Source of the DNA: Norana najaformis
Lineage: Eukaryota > Annelida > Clitellata > Crassiclitellata > Hormogastridae
Length of the DNA: 64,000 nt
Direction: 5' to 3'
Assembly (NCBI GenBank): GCA_964023275.1
Contig: OZ029914.1
Coordinates: 15,536,308 to 15,600,307 of the forward strand
Of this stretch, positions 1-11,249 are shown in pieces; position 1 is the first letter of the stretch; each line of letters opens with the position of its first letter. The notes under the pieces were generated by a model. That model had not been told where the DNA came from and ran no database searches. It worked only from the letters and a program-made list of their open reading frames with translations. The translations under genes and the position numbers were made by a program.

Positions 1-120
1 AACGATTAATTACATAACTTGATAGCAAGAAACAGTCTATGAGTCCTACCACAGTTAGGACAGAGACGTACAGCGTGACATCTTATACTGAGACAAATTT
101 GTCCGACTGTAATCAAGTGT
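1..120. repeat. Edge copy of a duplicated segment
   Basis: This stretch resembles 10,845-10,965. Both carry the strings cagcgtgac and agacaaat at the same spacing, with about 75-80% agreement by eye. It marks the start of a GPCR duplication unit that continues left of the window. No coding potential was seen. Confidence 0.55.
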
Positions 121-404
121 TATTGGTGGGATTTACTGATTAAGCGCAATAAAAGAGAGGAATAAAAATTTCTTGAATAAACCAATTACCGATCAAATAT
201 GACGAGCATGTCGGAAGTGAAAATCGTTCACTGGAGTTCAGTTCTCCATTGGCGACCTCTTTTTATAATATGTAACACGTAAATCTAACACTTATAGACA
301 TGCAAATATATAGCAGCATTATTAGCCTTAGCCATTGTACTGTATTATATTATATAGCGCAGCTGATTACATATTCATAAAAATGAGCGATAAGACACAC
401 GACC

Positions 405-1600
405 ACAAACAATTATATAGCAACAGCTTATTTTAAAGTGCTTGAAACTCGCTCATGAACTCGTTTCACATAATGTTGTGAATATAAAACGTACAATTTC
501 TTCTAATCACGGTTGACTGTGATGTTATCAAAATTAAAAATTCTTGAAAGTGAAATCTTTAGATTTACAAAAACGAACCTAACTAGTAGGGCATTAATTG
601 GCATGGCTAAAATTTAAAAATGATTAACCACGTTAATTTCTAATAGCCTACAAATTTAGTAAACTTTATATATATACATGTAACCGTTATAATTATAACA
701 TTATAATCATATAGGTTCTTCATGAATTTCGCATTAATGTTTTGATAGGCCTCTTCATCCACTTTCTTAGATATACAGTTCACTCCTGTTCAATCAAGAA
801 TGTCAAGCTTATCAAATACCTTCGAAATTATCTTCTCAAACTCACATGTAGAAGGCATTTAACTTGTCAAGTCTAGCTGTAAATTGCATATACACCTTAA
901 AATGCCCAGAAGACGCAATTAATACATCATTTTCAGTCAAGCATTGGATTTTGGTTTCAGAACCAACAGTCAAACCTGTACATTTCGGTTAAGTGGTGGT
1001 TGTGTTGAACATCTGGTGTCCAAGAGAACTACCACTATCAAAAAAATTTCAATAAGGGCTTAAAGATATTGAAAAACAAGAGATAAAAATATATTAAAAC
1101 TGAGTAATGTAATGTAATGTAATCAAAAATTTATAAAGCGCCACTTCGAGGTAAACTCCTCAGAGGCGCTCCCGGCCCTACAACCCAGAAGCGCTGGGAA
1201 ATAAGAGAGAACTTCAAGCGCTTGCGGAAAAGAAGGGGAGATAGACTAAGAGTAATACAATGTAATTTAAATAAGACAATTTATATAGCGCAATTCAATA
1301 GCAAAGCAGTTTTAAGGGGCTTCACAGTCATGAGAAGCACAAGCGTATGTCAGCCACCATTTCATTTCCACAAAACCTACTGTATGTCATTGCATTCATA
1401 CATTAAGCTTAAATTCCACAAATATTGCACCTTACAGATATTGATTTGAACATTTACAAGATTCTCTGTTTCGTTTTAGTATCCTGGTCATTTGTCAGTG
1501 TTCCTGGGAATTATGTAATTTAAAATAAAAAAATTACATCTTTCAATTTCAAACCATTCCGCTAAAGTTACCATACGTCACAAAACGATATAAGCCGCGA
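405..1600. repeat. Downstream flank of GPCR unit 1
   Basis: Non-coding sequence 3' of the minus-strand receptor. Bases about 405-680 resemble 6,540-6,740, 57,460-57,640 and 60,370-60,560. Bases about 660-1,080 resemble 57,660-58,310 but are missing from the flanks at 6.77 kb and 60.6 kb. Bases about 1,250-1,600 resemble 6,850-7,160, 58,390-58,710 and 60,680-61,000. A short LINE 3' end interrupts it at about 1,113-1,245. Confidence 0.6.
1113..1245 (-). mobile_element. LINE/SINE 3' end (CR1/L2-like) with TTACA-type tail
   Basis: Read on the minus strand, this ends in GGCGCTTTATAAATTT followed by TTACATTACATTACATT, the hairpin-plus-microsatellite end typical of CR1/L2-type LINEs and their SINEs. 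The equivalent flanks at 6.83 kb, 58.36 kb and 60.65 kb lack it, so they act as empty sites. AGTAATGTAATGTAAT on one side and AGTAATACAATGTAAT on the other may be the target duplication. No coding sequence remains. Confidence 0.6.
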
Positions 1601-1601
1601 T

Positions 1602-2609
1602 CTAAATTGTCATTACATCATGTCTCCTCTGCCGTTTACTACATGCAAACATGCGACATAAGATTCGGTTGAATCTTCTACTGACAAGGCAGTAGATGAG
1701 AAAATTTACCGAAGAATTTAACACTAGGAGGGCCATAGATATCTTTCCAACACAATAGAAGACCGTATCGTCTTCTAAATTCATTTTATGTATGAGTAGA
1801 TGCATTCCTATGATATTGTATATTCCTAACGGCAGTTGGCAAAGAATGAACACGACAACTACTGTACATAACATCAGTGCAATATTTCTTTCATTTCTTA
1901 TTTGTTGCATCATCTGCCGCCGTTTCTCTTTTAAAGTGTGAAGCATCCATGCGATACGAAAGTTGAGAATGACAAAAATAATGAGCGGACCAATGGCATG
2001 TAAGATTAAAAAGAAGGCTACACTACATACGACTGATATATCGAACATACCGGAATAACGCTCGGCGCAACTATCATACTGCTCTTCCCACGTGCTATTT
2101 GCCCCGATAGATACTTCGCATCTCCTCCACCACAAGTCCACTATCTCCCTGAACAAAGAGGGTGTGCTGGATAGAACGGCCACAATCAACGGCACGAGAA
2201 CTGACAACTTCATCCGACGCAGGCTCCTCCAATTGGATTGCATCGGTTTACAGATCGCTAGATATCGATCGATGGTCACGAGGATCACAATCCAAATGGT
2301 AAGAAATTGTGTGATTGATGCCATAGGTTGGTAAAGAGTTTTCATCAAAAAATTAACTCCCATAGTTATTTCATAATGCCTATAGGGTTCAAGCCATAAC
2401 ACTCTGACCGACTTAAAAATCAGAGCAAATACAAGAAAGCTATTATCGACAACAGCCAAGGTTTTCAGAAGCCAAATGGTGGCGCACTTTTTGTCGGGGT
2501 GACGTTTCAGAACCAGAATTGTTAGGCAGTTACCCAGAAACCCGAAGATGCAGAGGACAAAAATAACGTAGCCACTAAAAATAACATCGCAGTATTTGCG
2601 TGAATCCAT
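1602..2609 (-). CDS. Class A GPCR, N-terminally shortened (receptor 1)
   Basis: Intronless rhodopsin-family receptor, 335 residues, probably a plasma-membrane neuropeptide-type (FMRFamide-receptor-like) receptor; the ligand cannot be read from sequence. All seven membrane segments are present: GN in TM1 (residues 26-27), D55 in TM2, DRY at 114-116, the TM6 motif CQLP where CWxP is usual, and NFLIY in TM7. The basic tail ends in KRQRR. Compared with the full-length paralogue at 7,164-8,363 it lacks about 65 N-terminal residues, because the upstream segment has lost its start codon and gained stops. It also has leucine (L88) at the place of the paralogue's TM3 cysteine, so the usual extracellular disulfide may be missing. 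The open frame starts at an internal ATG. It may be a functional short receptor or an early pseudogene. Confidence 0.75.
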   Translation of the reverse strand: MDSRKYCDVIFSGYVIFVLCIFGFLGNCLTILVLKRHPDKKCATIWLLKTLAVVDNSFLVFALIFKSVRVLWLEPYRHYEITMGVNFLMKTLYQPMASITQFLTIWIVILVTIDRYLAICKPMQSNWRSLRRMKLSVLVPLIVAVLSSTPSLFREIVDLWWRRCEVSIGANSTWEEQYDSCAERYSGMFDISVVCSVAFFLILHAIGPLIIFVILNFRIAWMLHTLKEKRRQMMQQIRNERNIALMLCTVVVVFILCQLPLGIYNIIGMHLLIHKMNLEDDTVFYCVGKISMALLVLNSSVNFLIYCLVSRRFNRILCRMFACSKRQRRHDVMTI

Positions 2610-2795
2610 ATCTAGAGCAGATATCGGAGTTGACTTTCACTTCTGGGATTTGCTGTGTCAAGTACTGTATCCAGTCGGAATTCTCAACTGTTGCATGAGT
2701 TTGCGATTACGATTATTCCCAGTCAAATGGATGAAGAGTCCAGTCTGAATGGTTCGAAGTTGGTAATAGCTGTTCAGAGCTTTTCGCGACTGTCA
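2610..2795 (-). pseudogene. Decayed N-terminal segment of receptor 1
   Basis: Read on the minus strand, this aligns with the first ~60 residues of the receptor at 7,164-8,363; the blocks SDWTLHPFDWE and QIPEVKVNS are recognisable. Two stop codons follow FDWE, the start codon position reads AAA, and a deletion of roughly 10 bases before the TM1 region shifts the frame. The full-length N-terminus with its N-glycosylation sites can therefore no longer be made from this copy. Confidence 0.7.
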
Positions 2796-2799
2796 GTCG

Positions 2800-3140
2800 A
2801 AACCAGAGTGGTCTACAACCGCAGAAATTACGATCATCAGTGTTTCTAACAAAAAAGAGATTTGCACATTTATATGCTATAAAGTAAAATATAATACAAC
2901 GTAATCACGATATTTAATAGACCATCGTAGATAGCGAACTAATTCTAGAGGACTGTACATTGTTAACTGGCGGCGCAAATGCTAAGAGAAGGATGCATGT
3001 AATGTGCAACGCTAAGAGTTTGCATAAGGTTGTCCAATTATACAAAAAGGTTTCAACAGAAGCATTTCTCTTTATGTCTAACAGCTTGTCTATCGGCCGT
3101 AATATCAAGATGAACAGTTGAAATATTAATGCATAAACTC
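2800..3140. repeat. Upstream flank of GPCR unit 1
   Basis: Non-coding. It resembles 8,400-8,720, 13,690-14,060, 53,690-53,865 and 62,210-62,540; shared strings include AACTGGCG and GCTTGTCTATCGGC. This region would hold the receptor promoter, but no clear TATA box was found. Confidence 0.5.
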
Positions 3141-3376
3141 CTGCTACACGAATGTCGTTCGTAATAGAAGTTTTGATTCAAATAGCACTTCAGGTCCGAA
3201 ATCAGCTAGGAGTTCTATGCTCATATTTTTGAAGTATTTATTGGCTCTGGCAAAGGAGTTCTGAACTGTTTTGAGTTTCTGCATGTTTAAATTTTTGATA
3301 CAAGCAAGAAGCGAGTTGCAGTAATCAAGGCGACTGGAGACCAAGGGGTTTGCTAAAGATATTCTAGAAGACATGA
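3140..3376 (-). pseudogene. LINE reverse-transcriptase C-terminal fragment
   Basis: Minus-strand reading contains SSRLDYCNSLLA followed by KLKTVQNSFARA, the conserved thumb-region signature of CR1/L2/Jockey-type LINE reverse transcriptases. Only about 75 residues remain, with no catalytic core. It sits where the paralogous units at 8.8 kb and 14.15 kb carry a TACA microsatellite. Confidence 0.65.
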
Positions 3377-3419
3377 GACATGGTGCTTTGTATATATTGT
3401 GTGTAATGTGAAGTTTATA

Positions 3420-4480
3420 AAAATATTAATAGTTTCGCCTGTTTTGAATGCTCGTTCGTATCCCAATTAGACCTTGGGCATCTGCTGCACACGTTACAAA
3501 TAACAATACTGCTACTACATCTTCTACCACTACTGTTGCTGCTGTTACTGCTGCTACTGGTGCTACTAAGTAATAATCACTAAGAACTACGTTAAAAACT
3601 ATTTTTGGATGACAGCTGCTGATGCTTTTATTCATTACTGTAATCATCAAGTCAAGGGCTTACTAATTTTAATAGCAGGAGAAGCATCAATGGCTGATAC
3701 CTTACTTTTGTCTTTCGTAAGGACGTTGGTTACTAAACAGTCGGTGGCAATGTTCGCCAAGCTGATGATAATGTTGATGATGATGACGACGACGTTTGCA
3801 ATTATGATTATGCTTACAATTCAGATGATAAATTTTATGATAAAAATGATTAAGATAATTATGATTATGATTATTGAAGACTGTCCCTTTGACTCAGTGG
3901 ATTGACCTTGTGGTAAAAGACATATTCAGGTTGATATAAGCGCACCATCGGTCAGCACCTTGCCTATTAGATACCCGCGTTGCAGAAGTAGCTACTATTA
4001 CCACTACTACTAGATAATTTATTTTATTCTCACCTGTAGAGCTGCTAGTTGGCTGCAGATTATCTTCCTCCTTATGTATCTTAGAAACTCGAGGTGTCTA
4101 ATTCGCCGAGGCAGCCTTAGTATAATGCACAGCACTTAATTTAAACGTACGTATAATAATTAATGTGCAATATATTATACGAAAGATATTGTTCGAAACA
4201 ACTGTTGAGTTATATTGAGACTTGCCAGAAAGAAGAACTTTTTCGTAATGAGCGAGAGCGACTATGCAAAGATCCTAAGTAGCCTAGGAAGGAAATTTTA
4301 CGCCCTGCAACATCTTGATCTATGAAACGACGTGCAAACCCATAATATTCAGAATAGTTGCATTGTCTAAAAGTGTCATCAGATTAATAACTGAAATTAA
4401 TGCGGTAGAGTATTGGTACAAAAGAATCGTTGTTCACTAGGGTGATTTTACATTTTCCGCAGTACAGCTATATTGATTTA
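3420..4480. repeat. Duplicated trinucleotide-rich segment, copy 1
   Basis: Non-coding segment beginning with GTTTCGCCTG and containing runs of CTACTA/GCTGCT and GATGATGA. It resembles 9,310-10,440 and 14,450-15,450 in order and content. The three copies show that the receptor flank was duplicated with the receptor. Short open frames here are products of the trinucleotide runs. Confidence 0.65.
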
Positions 4481-4609
4481 TGATTACCGTCATTGTTTTT
4501 TTGCTTGAGACTTTCTCGAATGACATACTAAACTTGTGCAGGGTCTATCTCCGCAATGCGACCGTTATCACAAAAGCAGCGTCATATGTCTGATATGTTA
4601 TATGAGCGC

Positions 4610-4670
4610 TACAAACATACATACATACATACGCATATACTTGAGTAGATACATGCATATATACATGTCA
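4610..4670. repeat. (CATA)n microsatellite
   Basis: Short run of CATACATACATAC followed by imperfect CATATA steps. Confidence 0.8.
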
Positions 4671-4759
4671 GGTATATGAAGCCCATATCCCGATATCCAA
4701 TTGCTTCTGCTATTCTCTATGAAAAGGATGAGGGCGTGATCTGTGTTGAAACTTTTAAG

Positions 4760-6720
4760 TTTAATTTTTAAGTTTAAAGTTTTGAAATTGAAGTACTCTG
4801 ACGAATGCCAGAAGTTCGAATAGATAGTTTTTATGGACTCTGCAGAGATACTAGATGCCTTCTTCAAAATGCCGAAAATTTATGCTGGTGATATGGAGCT
4901 CATAACAAAATTGCATGACAGTATGGCTAAGAGGGAGTGCGGTCAAGGCAGCTTTGTGCATCTTAAAAATAAATTTGGGTCCTCATGAATGAATAGTCTT
5001 GAAAAGTCTTTAAAATTCTTGGGAGAACTGCCCAAGACAAACTTTCCTTCCTTCAATTACTCAAAGCATTTATATAGCCCCTATGAGATAAATACACATT
5101 GGACACAGTTGGACCTCACTCTGATCATGTAGACCGATGATTTTCAGACTGACGTAATCCTGGGCAAAATATAATTTTCAATCTGGATGAATCCTGGTAA
5201 GATGTCAAGTAAACCGATTAATTAATGGATTATTTAATTCCTTACAACTCCATCGACGACTGAAACTGAATTTCATCGAATCGTAAACTTCAACTTCCGA
5301 ACTGCAGTAATTCTTTGTCTGAGATAGTGAATCCATGAATCGCCTTCTTTTCTTCTTCTACGGTTTATGTTCTAAACATCATAACCAAGACTGGGTCGAT
5401 TTGCATCGAAATTCACTTTTACATACGTTAAACCTTACAGAATTTTCAATTGAACAACTAACTACACATTAGAGGGTCTTATGTATTGTGAAGAAGTGAT
5501 GCAGAGATATAAAGAGACGAAGGAAACGAAATCGACTCTTAAACACATCCACAAACATAATTGGACAAAGGCACGCAAAGTGTGGGAGACAAAGAAAGGA
5601 GCCCAGGTGTACTTCAGGTGCATTGTTAAGGCTGTCTACTCATAAAGTCTAGAAGGGCGTTATATTCGCAAATGATGCGTCCTCCGTTAAATATATTCTT
5701 TGAATAAAAGAGTAGTTAACTAATTTTTAAAGTCATTATACCGCTCAGTATTCGTCACTGACACCCAAGTCATTGCGTTTAGTTTAACCTTGTTTAGTTT
5801 AACGCCTGATAGTCGCAGTTGCAGCTGTTGACGTCTTCGTCAGTTTTGACATTCCATAAATAAACATCGATGCCGTAATAATCTATTTTTAATGTAATGT
5901 CGGTTTAATGTTATGTTATGTTATGTTATGCATGCTATTGTAACTTGATCTATCCGATTGGTCTTTCGTGTCCTAAAGTGGGGTAGACAACAAGTTTGAG
6001 TTGAAAGTAGTTCAGTAGGCGTCTAGCATAATATCAGCGTATCGTTCTTGTAGGTATTGAACGTTGGCTCGAACTTTGACTACGGGCTTCATCTTCTGCG
6101 TTCGGCTTTCCCATTTGCGTTCAGCTCAACTTACATCTGCTGCTATTTATATAATTTATACGGATCTAGGAATTGTGAGGATATTAATGGATTGGCCAAT
6201 ACCTGATAAACCTATCCAGTGCTTCATTTCCACAGTGCTGACTGAGAAACCTTATTCAATTTCTAAGACACACGCTTCATCAAACCCTGCTCTCTGTCTC
6301 TGTCTGCTTGTTTCACTACAGTATTTCATTCCTGCTCCTACATGTTGAAGCGAAGACAACTGAAACATTGCATCTGTTTGATATATAGAGTCTGCCACTA
6401 TGTTTTCGAATTGCTATGAATTTAAAAAAGATCCAACACGATCGATGACGTATAAAGAAGAAAAACCCGAAAGAAGCATTAGGCCTAGACTAGGTCCTAT
6501 ATCTGCAGTCGTTTGATTACAAATATGCATGCAAATGCCTGAGCAGACACTAATACGAGCAATTACATAGCGCCAGCTCATTTTAAAGTGCTTTAAATTT
6601 ATGCATAAACACACTGCGCGATGTTCTAAACATAAAGCATGCAATTTCTTCTCAGCTTGGCTGCTCTATGATCTTACCAAGATTAAAAAGCATGAAAGAA
6701 AATATTAATAAATGACGTTG
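4760..6720. repeat. GPCR-unit flank shared with 55.6-57.6 kb
   Basis: This roughly 2-kb non-coding stretch resembles 55,600-57,640 throughout, and from about 5,530 also 59,370-60,540. Recognisable shared strings include GATACTRGATGCCTTCTTC near the start and TAGTCGCAGTTGCAGCTG. A frame open at 55,604-55,867 is closed here by several stops. A (TTATG)n run lies at 5,908-5,930. Confidence 0.7.
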
Positions 6721-8700
6721 GATTTTATAGCCTATATAATTTAGTAACATTTCTGCGCCTGTGAATAAAAGATTCCAACAAGAGACGATAATGAGAATAA
6801 CAACAATCAGAAATATATTAAACCTGAAAACAGCGTTGTATAATGTAAAATAATGAAGACAATTTATGTAGTGCAGTTCAACAACAAAAGTAATTTTAAG
6901 GGCGCTTTACAGTGAAGCGTATATCAGCCGTAATTTTATATGCCAAAAGGTCTGCTGTATGTCAGTGCTATCAGACACTAAGCTTAAATATTACAACTTT
7001 CGCACAGTATTGACATAAATTTGAAGATTCAAATACTTGATGCATTGCTGTGTTATCCCGGATAAGTGTCGGTTTTCATCAGGAGTATTTCATTTAAAGT
7101 CAAAAGAAGTATGGCTTGTTTAATTTCGAACCTCTCTGCTAAAGTTCAGATATTTCGCAAATGCTATACTATCAGTACCACAGGTCTTCTCTGTCGCTTA
7201 CGACACGCAAACATGCGACATAAGATTCGGTTGAACCTTCTACTGACAAGGCAGTAGATGAGAAAATTTACAGACGAATTTAACACTAGGAGCGCATTAG
7301 ATATCCTTCCAGCACAGAACAAAGCCGCGAAGTTCATATGCACTCTATTTCCGTGCCAATGTAGGTTAATGGCACTGAGTATTGCAAACGGCAGTTGGCA
7401 AAGAATGAAAACGACAACTACTGTAGCCAACATCAGTGCAATATTTCTTTCGTGTTTTATTTGTTGCGTCATCTGCCGCCGTTTCTTCTTCAGAGTGTGA
7501 AGCGTTCTCGCGATACGAAAGTTAAGAATGATAAAAATAATAAGAGGTCCAATGGTACGAAAGATTAAAAAGGAGACTCTGTTATAGATCAGTAATCCCT
7601 TGTGCACATTGTAATAACGTTCGAAGCATAATTTTCTTAAGATTTCATAATTTTCTGTCCTCGAGCGATTAGTATCGCCAAAAATGCACCTCGTCCAACA
7701 AATGTCAACAATCACTTGGAAGAAAAAAGATGTGCTGAACAGAACGGCCACAATGAACAACACGAGAACAGTCATCTTCATCCGACGCAGACTTCTCCAG
7801 CTGGATTGCAACGGTTTACAGATCGCTATATATCGATCGATGGTCACGAGGACTACAATCCAAATGGCAAGATAATGGGTCACAGATGCTACAGGTTGGG
7901 GTAGAAGTTTTATACAGGAATAAACTATTTCAGTTATTTCAGGCATCCAGTGTGCGTTTTCCAATATCGTTGTGACCGACTCAAAAATCAATGAAAAGAG
8001 AAGAAAACTATTGTCGACAACAACCAGGGTTTTAAAGAGCCAAATGGTTGTGCTTTCTTTATCGGGGTCACGTTTCAGAACTTGAATTGTTATGCAGTTT
8101 CCCAGTAACCCAAAGAGGCAAAGGCCAAGAACTATGTAGCCTCTAAAAATGATATCGCAGTATTTATATATAATGTTATTCAAAGCAGACGTGCCATTCT
8201 CGGAGTCGATTTTAACTTCTGGTATCTGCGGTGTCGAGGACTGTGTCCATCCGTTATTTTCAGCTGTTGACTGGTTCTGCGAATACGATAATTCCCATTC
8301 AAATGGGTACAAAGTCCAGTTTGATTTGTTATAAGGTGGTAACAGATGCTGTTCTGAACTCATCGCTACCTATCATTGAGAGCCGGAGTAATTAAGAATC
8401 GCAGAAAATACGATCTTTAGTGTTTCTAATAAAAGAGAATTACAAAAAATCATGTAATGTGATGCAATATATTAACGACTCTTAATACAGCAAGTTAGTT
8501 AGCGAACTAATTCTAGGCTGCGGGACGATGTCAACTGGCGCCGCAAGTGCTAAGAGTATGCTCAGAGTATGTAATATAGAACGCTTAGAGTTCGCGTTAT
8601 GTTGTCCAAACCTAAATGTTGCAACAGAAGCATTTCCATTTATTTCTAACACCTTGTCTATCGGCTTTAATTTCAAGGTGAATTAACTGAAGAATCAATG
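5530..8700. repeat. Segmental duplication partner of 59.37-62.62 kb
   Basis: The whole 3.2-kb block, including the receptor gene and its upstream flank, is closely similar to 59,370-62,620, visibly the most alike pair of units in the window. Both share the same internal deletion of about 0.6 kb relative to units 1 and 5 (next to AACATTTCTGCGCCT), which groups them as sisters. Confidence 0.75.
7164..8363 (-). CDS. Class A GPCR, full length (receptor 2), neuropeptide/FMRFamide-receptor-like
   Basis: Intronless 399-residue rhodopsin-family receptor and the only complete copy in the array. The N-terminus carries likely N-glycosylation sites at N12, N15, N30 and N56. TM1 is about 72-96 with G88-N89, TM2 about 106-130 with D117, the TM3 cysteine is C150, and DRY is at 176-178. 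TM4 is about 197-220, loop-2 cysteines are C222/C226, TM5 is about 264-285, TM6 about 309-331 with CQLP at 322-325, and TM7 about 347-371 with NFLIY at 366-370 (phenylalanine replaces the usual proline). A basic KKKRR patch follows TM5 and the tail ends in RKRQRR plus a hydrophobic end. The start ATG is conserved in the copy at 53.67 kb. Expected to signal at the plasma membrane through G proteins; the ligand is unknown. The FMRFamide/peptide-receptor label rests on overall feel and is not certain. Confidence 0.85.
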   Translation of the reverse strand: MSSEQHLLPPYNKSNWTLYPFEWELSYSQNQSTAENNGWTQSSTPQIPEVKIDSENGTSALNNIIYKYCDIIFRGYIVLGLCLFGLLGNCITIQVLKRDPDKESTTIWLFKTLVVVDNSFLLFSLIFESVTTILENAHWMPEITEIVYSCIKLLPQPVASVTHYLAIWIVVLVTIDRYIAICKPLQSSWRSLRRMKMTVLVLFIVAVLFSTSFFFQVIVDICWTRCIFGDTNRSRTENYEILRKLCFERYYNVHKGLLIYNRVSFLIFRTIGPLIIFIILNFRIARTLHTLKKKRRQMTQQIKHERNIALMLATVVVVFILCQLPFAILSAINLHWHGNRVHMNFAALFCAGRISNALLVLNSSVNFLIYCLVSRRFNRILCRMFACRKRQRRPVVLIV

Positions 8701-8814
8701 TTTAAACTTCTGAAAGACGAATGTCGGTGGTGACCGAGGAATTTGTCGTTCAATTGGAACTCGAGCAGTTAGAGCAGCGAGAAGCGTTTTCGTGAGGCGC
8801 TATAGAAATGCCCA

Positions 8815-9225
8815 GGTACATACATACATACAAAATATATATGCATACATAAATACAATGTATATATGGATGCATGTATGTATATACGTATGTATATATT
8901 TGTATGTATATATACATATATACACATACATACAAATATACATGCAAACATGGATGCATACATATATACGTAAATATATACATACATACATATATATGTG
9001 CGTACTTACGTACGTTCATGGATGAATACATATATACATACATATATTAATGCATACCTATATGCATACATATATACATACATATATACATACATATTTT
9101 CATACATACATATACAGATACATTCATACATGATATATACATGCATACATTCATACATGATGCATACATACATACATACTTGCATACATACATAATACTA
9201 TGCATACATACATACCTGCATAAAT
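8815..9225. repeat. (TACA)n/(TATG)n microsatellite, about 0.4 kb
   Basis: Long imperfect array of TACATACA and CATATATG. It lies immediately upstream of receptor unit 2, at the same place as the arrays at 14,150-14,350 and 62,625-63,180. Tyr/His/Ile-rich frames here are not genes. Confidence 0.95.
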
Positions 9226-9299
9226 ATAAGTAAAACGAATGCTTTGTTAACATGTACATAAAATGTTTATATTTCTTTTGTATAGTGTTAAGGCTATAA

Positions 9300-10640
9300 A
9301 ATTTTAACAGTTTTGCCTGTACTGAATGTTCACGTCTATCTCAATTAGACTTAGGGCATCTGCCTTACGAGTTTCAAATAACCGTACTCTTGCTACTACT
9401 ACTACTACTGTTAAACTATGATCACCATCAACTACATTAAATACATCTATTTGAACACAGCTGCTGATACGTTTAATGAAAACTACAAGTAAGGAGCTTG
9501 TTAATTTAATAACAGGAGCAGCATCAATAATTAAGACCTTACAAACGTTGTTCATGAGGACCCTGGTTTTAGAAACGGCGCCGGCAAGTGGTCGTAGTGA
9601 TGATGATGATGATAATGAAGACTACGATTATATTAATGAATATTATTATTATGGTAATAATAATTAAGGTAAATATGGTTATGGTTATGAAATACTGTCT
9701 CTTTGTCTCAGTGGGTTGACCTTCTGGTAAATGACTGATTTTCGACTTGATACAACTGCGTCATCGGTTGATGCCTTGCGTATTGGACAACTGCATTGAA
9801 AAGGTTGCTACAACAACTACTTATTCTAATAATAATAATACCACCAACACTACGTCTGGATATTTACGTCGTTAAGGTTTTGGCTTTGGTGCGACATTGG
9901 TTTGTGCCTTGTGCATTAAAAACCGGCACCATAGAAGTTACAAATTAAAATTTTACAAAATTCAGTAGTTTAACCTGTAGAAACAACCAATTCTATGCAG
10001 ATAATCTTCCACAGCATGTAGGCCTACTTTAGAAAATCGAGGTTTCTATTCCACAGATGCAAGCCTTAATATTGAACATTGTGCGCGTTATAATTGCTTT
10101 AATAAAATATAAAACACAACACCTAAAATGCGCATAATAATTTATACAAAGTACTTGCCAAAAAGAAGAACTTCTCCGTTATGAGCGAGAGTGACTATTG
10201 AAAGGTCTTTAGTACCCAATGATGCTAATTTAACGCCGTAAAGCATCTTAATATACGAAACACTGCGCAAACTTATAATTATCAGAATAGTGTCTGTCAC
10301 TGTTTAAATGTGTTCTCAATCACGCTCAGATATTAATCTGAGGCAAGTAAAGTACTGAAGTTTTGCGATCGATCATCAGTACAAAAGAATTATTGTTAAT
10401 TCGGGTGATATCACATTTCCTGCAGAATTGCTACATTGAAAAGTGCACTGTGTGTTGATTTATGAATTCTCGCCATTCACTTTTCTTTGCTTGCGCCTTT
10501 CTCGAATGATATACAAAACCTGTTCATGGTCTATCTCCGCAGAACGACTGTTTCTCCAACAGCAACGCTATATTGGCTTCTTATTTAGCCATATGACAAT
10601 ATTTCCGACTATTCTAATACGACGTTGCTGTTAGGGTAGT
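9300..10640. repeat. Duplicated trinucleotide-rich segment, copy 2
   Basis: Begins GTTTTGCCTG and parallels copy 1 (3,420-4,480) and copy 3 (14,440-15,450): CTACTACTAC, then GATGATGATG, then the GGTTGATGCCTTGCGTATTGG block. The end near 10,500-10,570 resembles 4,500-4,580. Non-coding. Confidence 0.65.
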
Positions 10641-11245
10641 GAGACAGTCTAACAGCCTCTGCTTGTTCGGCATTTAGAGGGGTGTTAATAACCATCATAG
10701 CCATGACAAAGGCGGTCGAAGGACTACTCGATCAATGCACAGTTAAATTAACAGTCCGAGTCGTCTAGCAAATGAGGGTCAGAATTCTGTGAGATGAAAC
10801 ACACTCTGCAAGTAATACCATGCAGCAATATGATCAAATGCTTAAATGCATTACTTGATATTAAGGCAGTCTGAGTCTCACAGCAGTCAGGACATAGACT
10901 TACAGCGTGACGTCTCACACTAAGACAAATGTGTCCCATTGTAATTAAGTATCATTGTTCTCGACATAAGTAAGCATATAGTAGAATTATGTGTAATGTA
11001 ATACAAAACATCGTACTTTATGCTCTTTAGATTATAGTTTAAAAGCAAAAATTAGTCGTGAGTACACAGTATGTACGGGCAAGGGTAAAGCTTTTATAAA
11101 CAGCCTTTGTTTTATGGGCAACGGCGAATTGGGACATTTCCAAACTTTCTTCAACAGTATGTTTTATTATTAACTGAATCACATGACAGCGACAAAGGGA
11201 TATTGTTTATTCAAAAATGTTAACCAAAGAACCATCTGTCTTCAG
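10641..11245. other. No gene seen
   Basis: Apart from the match of 10,845-10,965 to the first 120 bases of the window, nothing recognisable. AT-rich with scattered stops. Confidence 0.5.
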
Positions 11246-11249
11246 AAAA

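Noticed and set aside
8750-9259. Several overlapping open frames of 60-97 codons on both strands, rich in Tyr, Ile, His and Met
   Set aside because: They are translations of the TACA/TATG microsatellite; every frame is open because the repeat lacks stops. The same applies at 12.0-12.2, 16.5, 23.1 and 63.1 kb.
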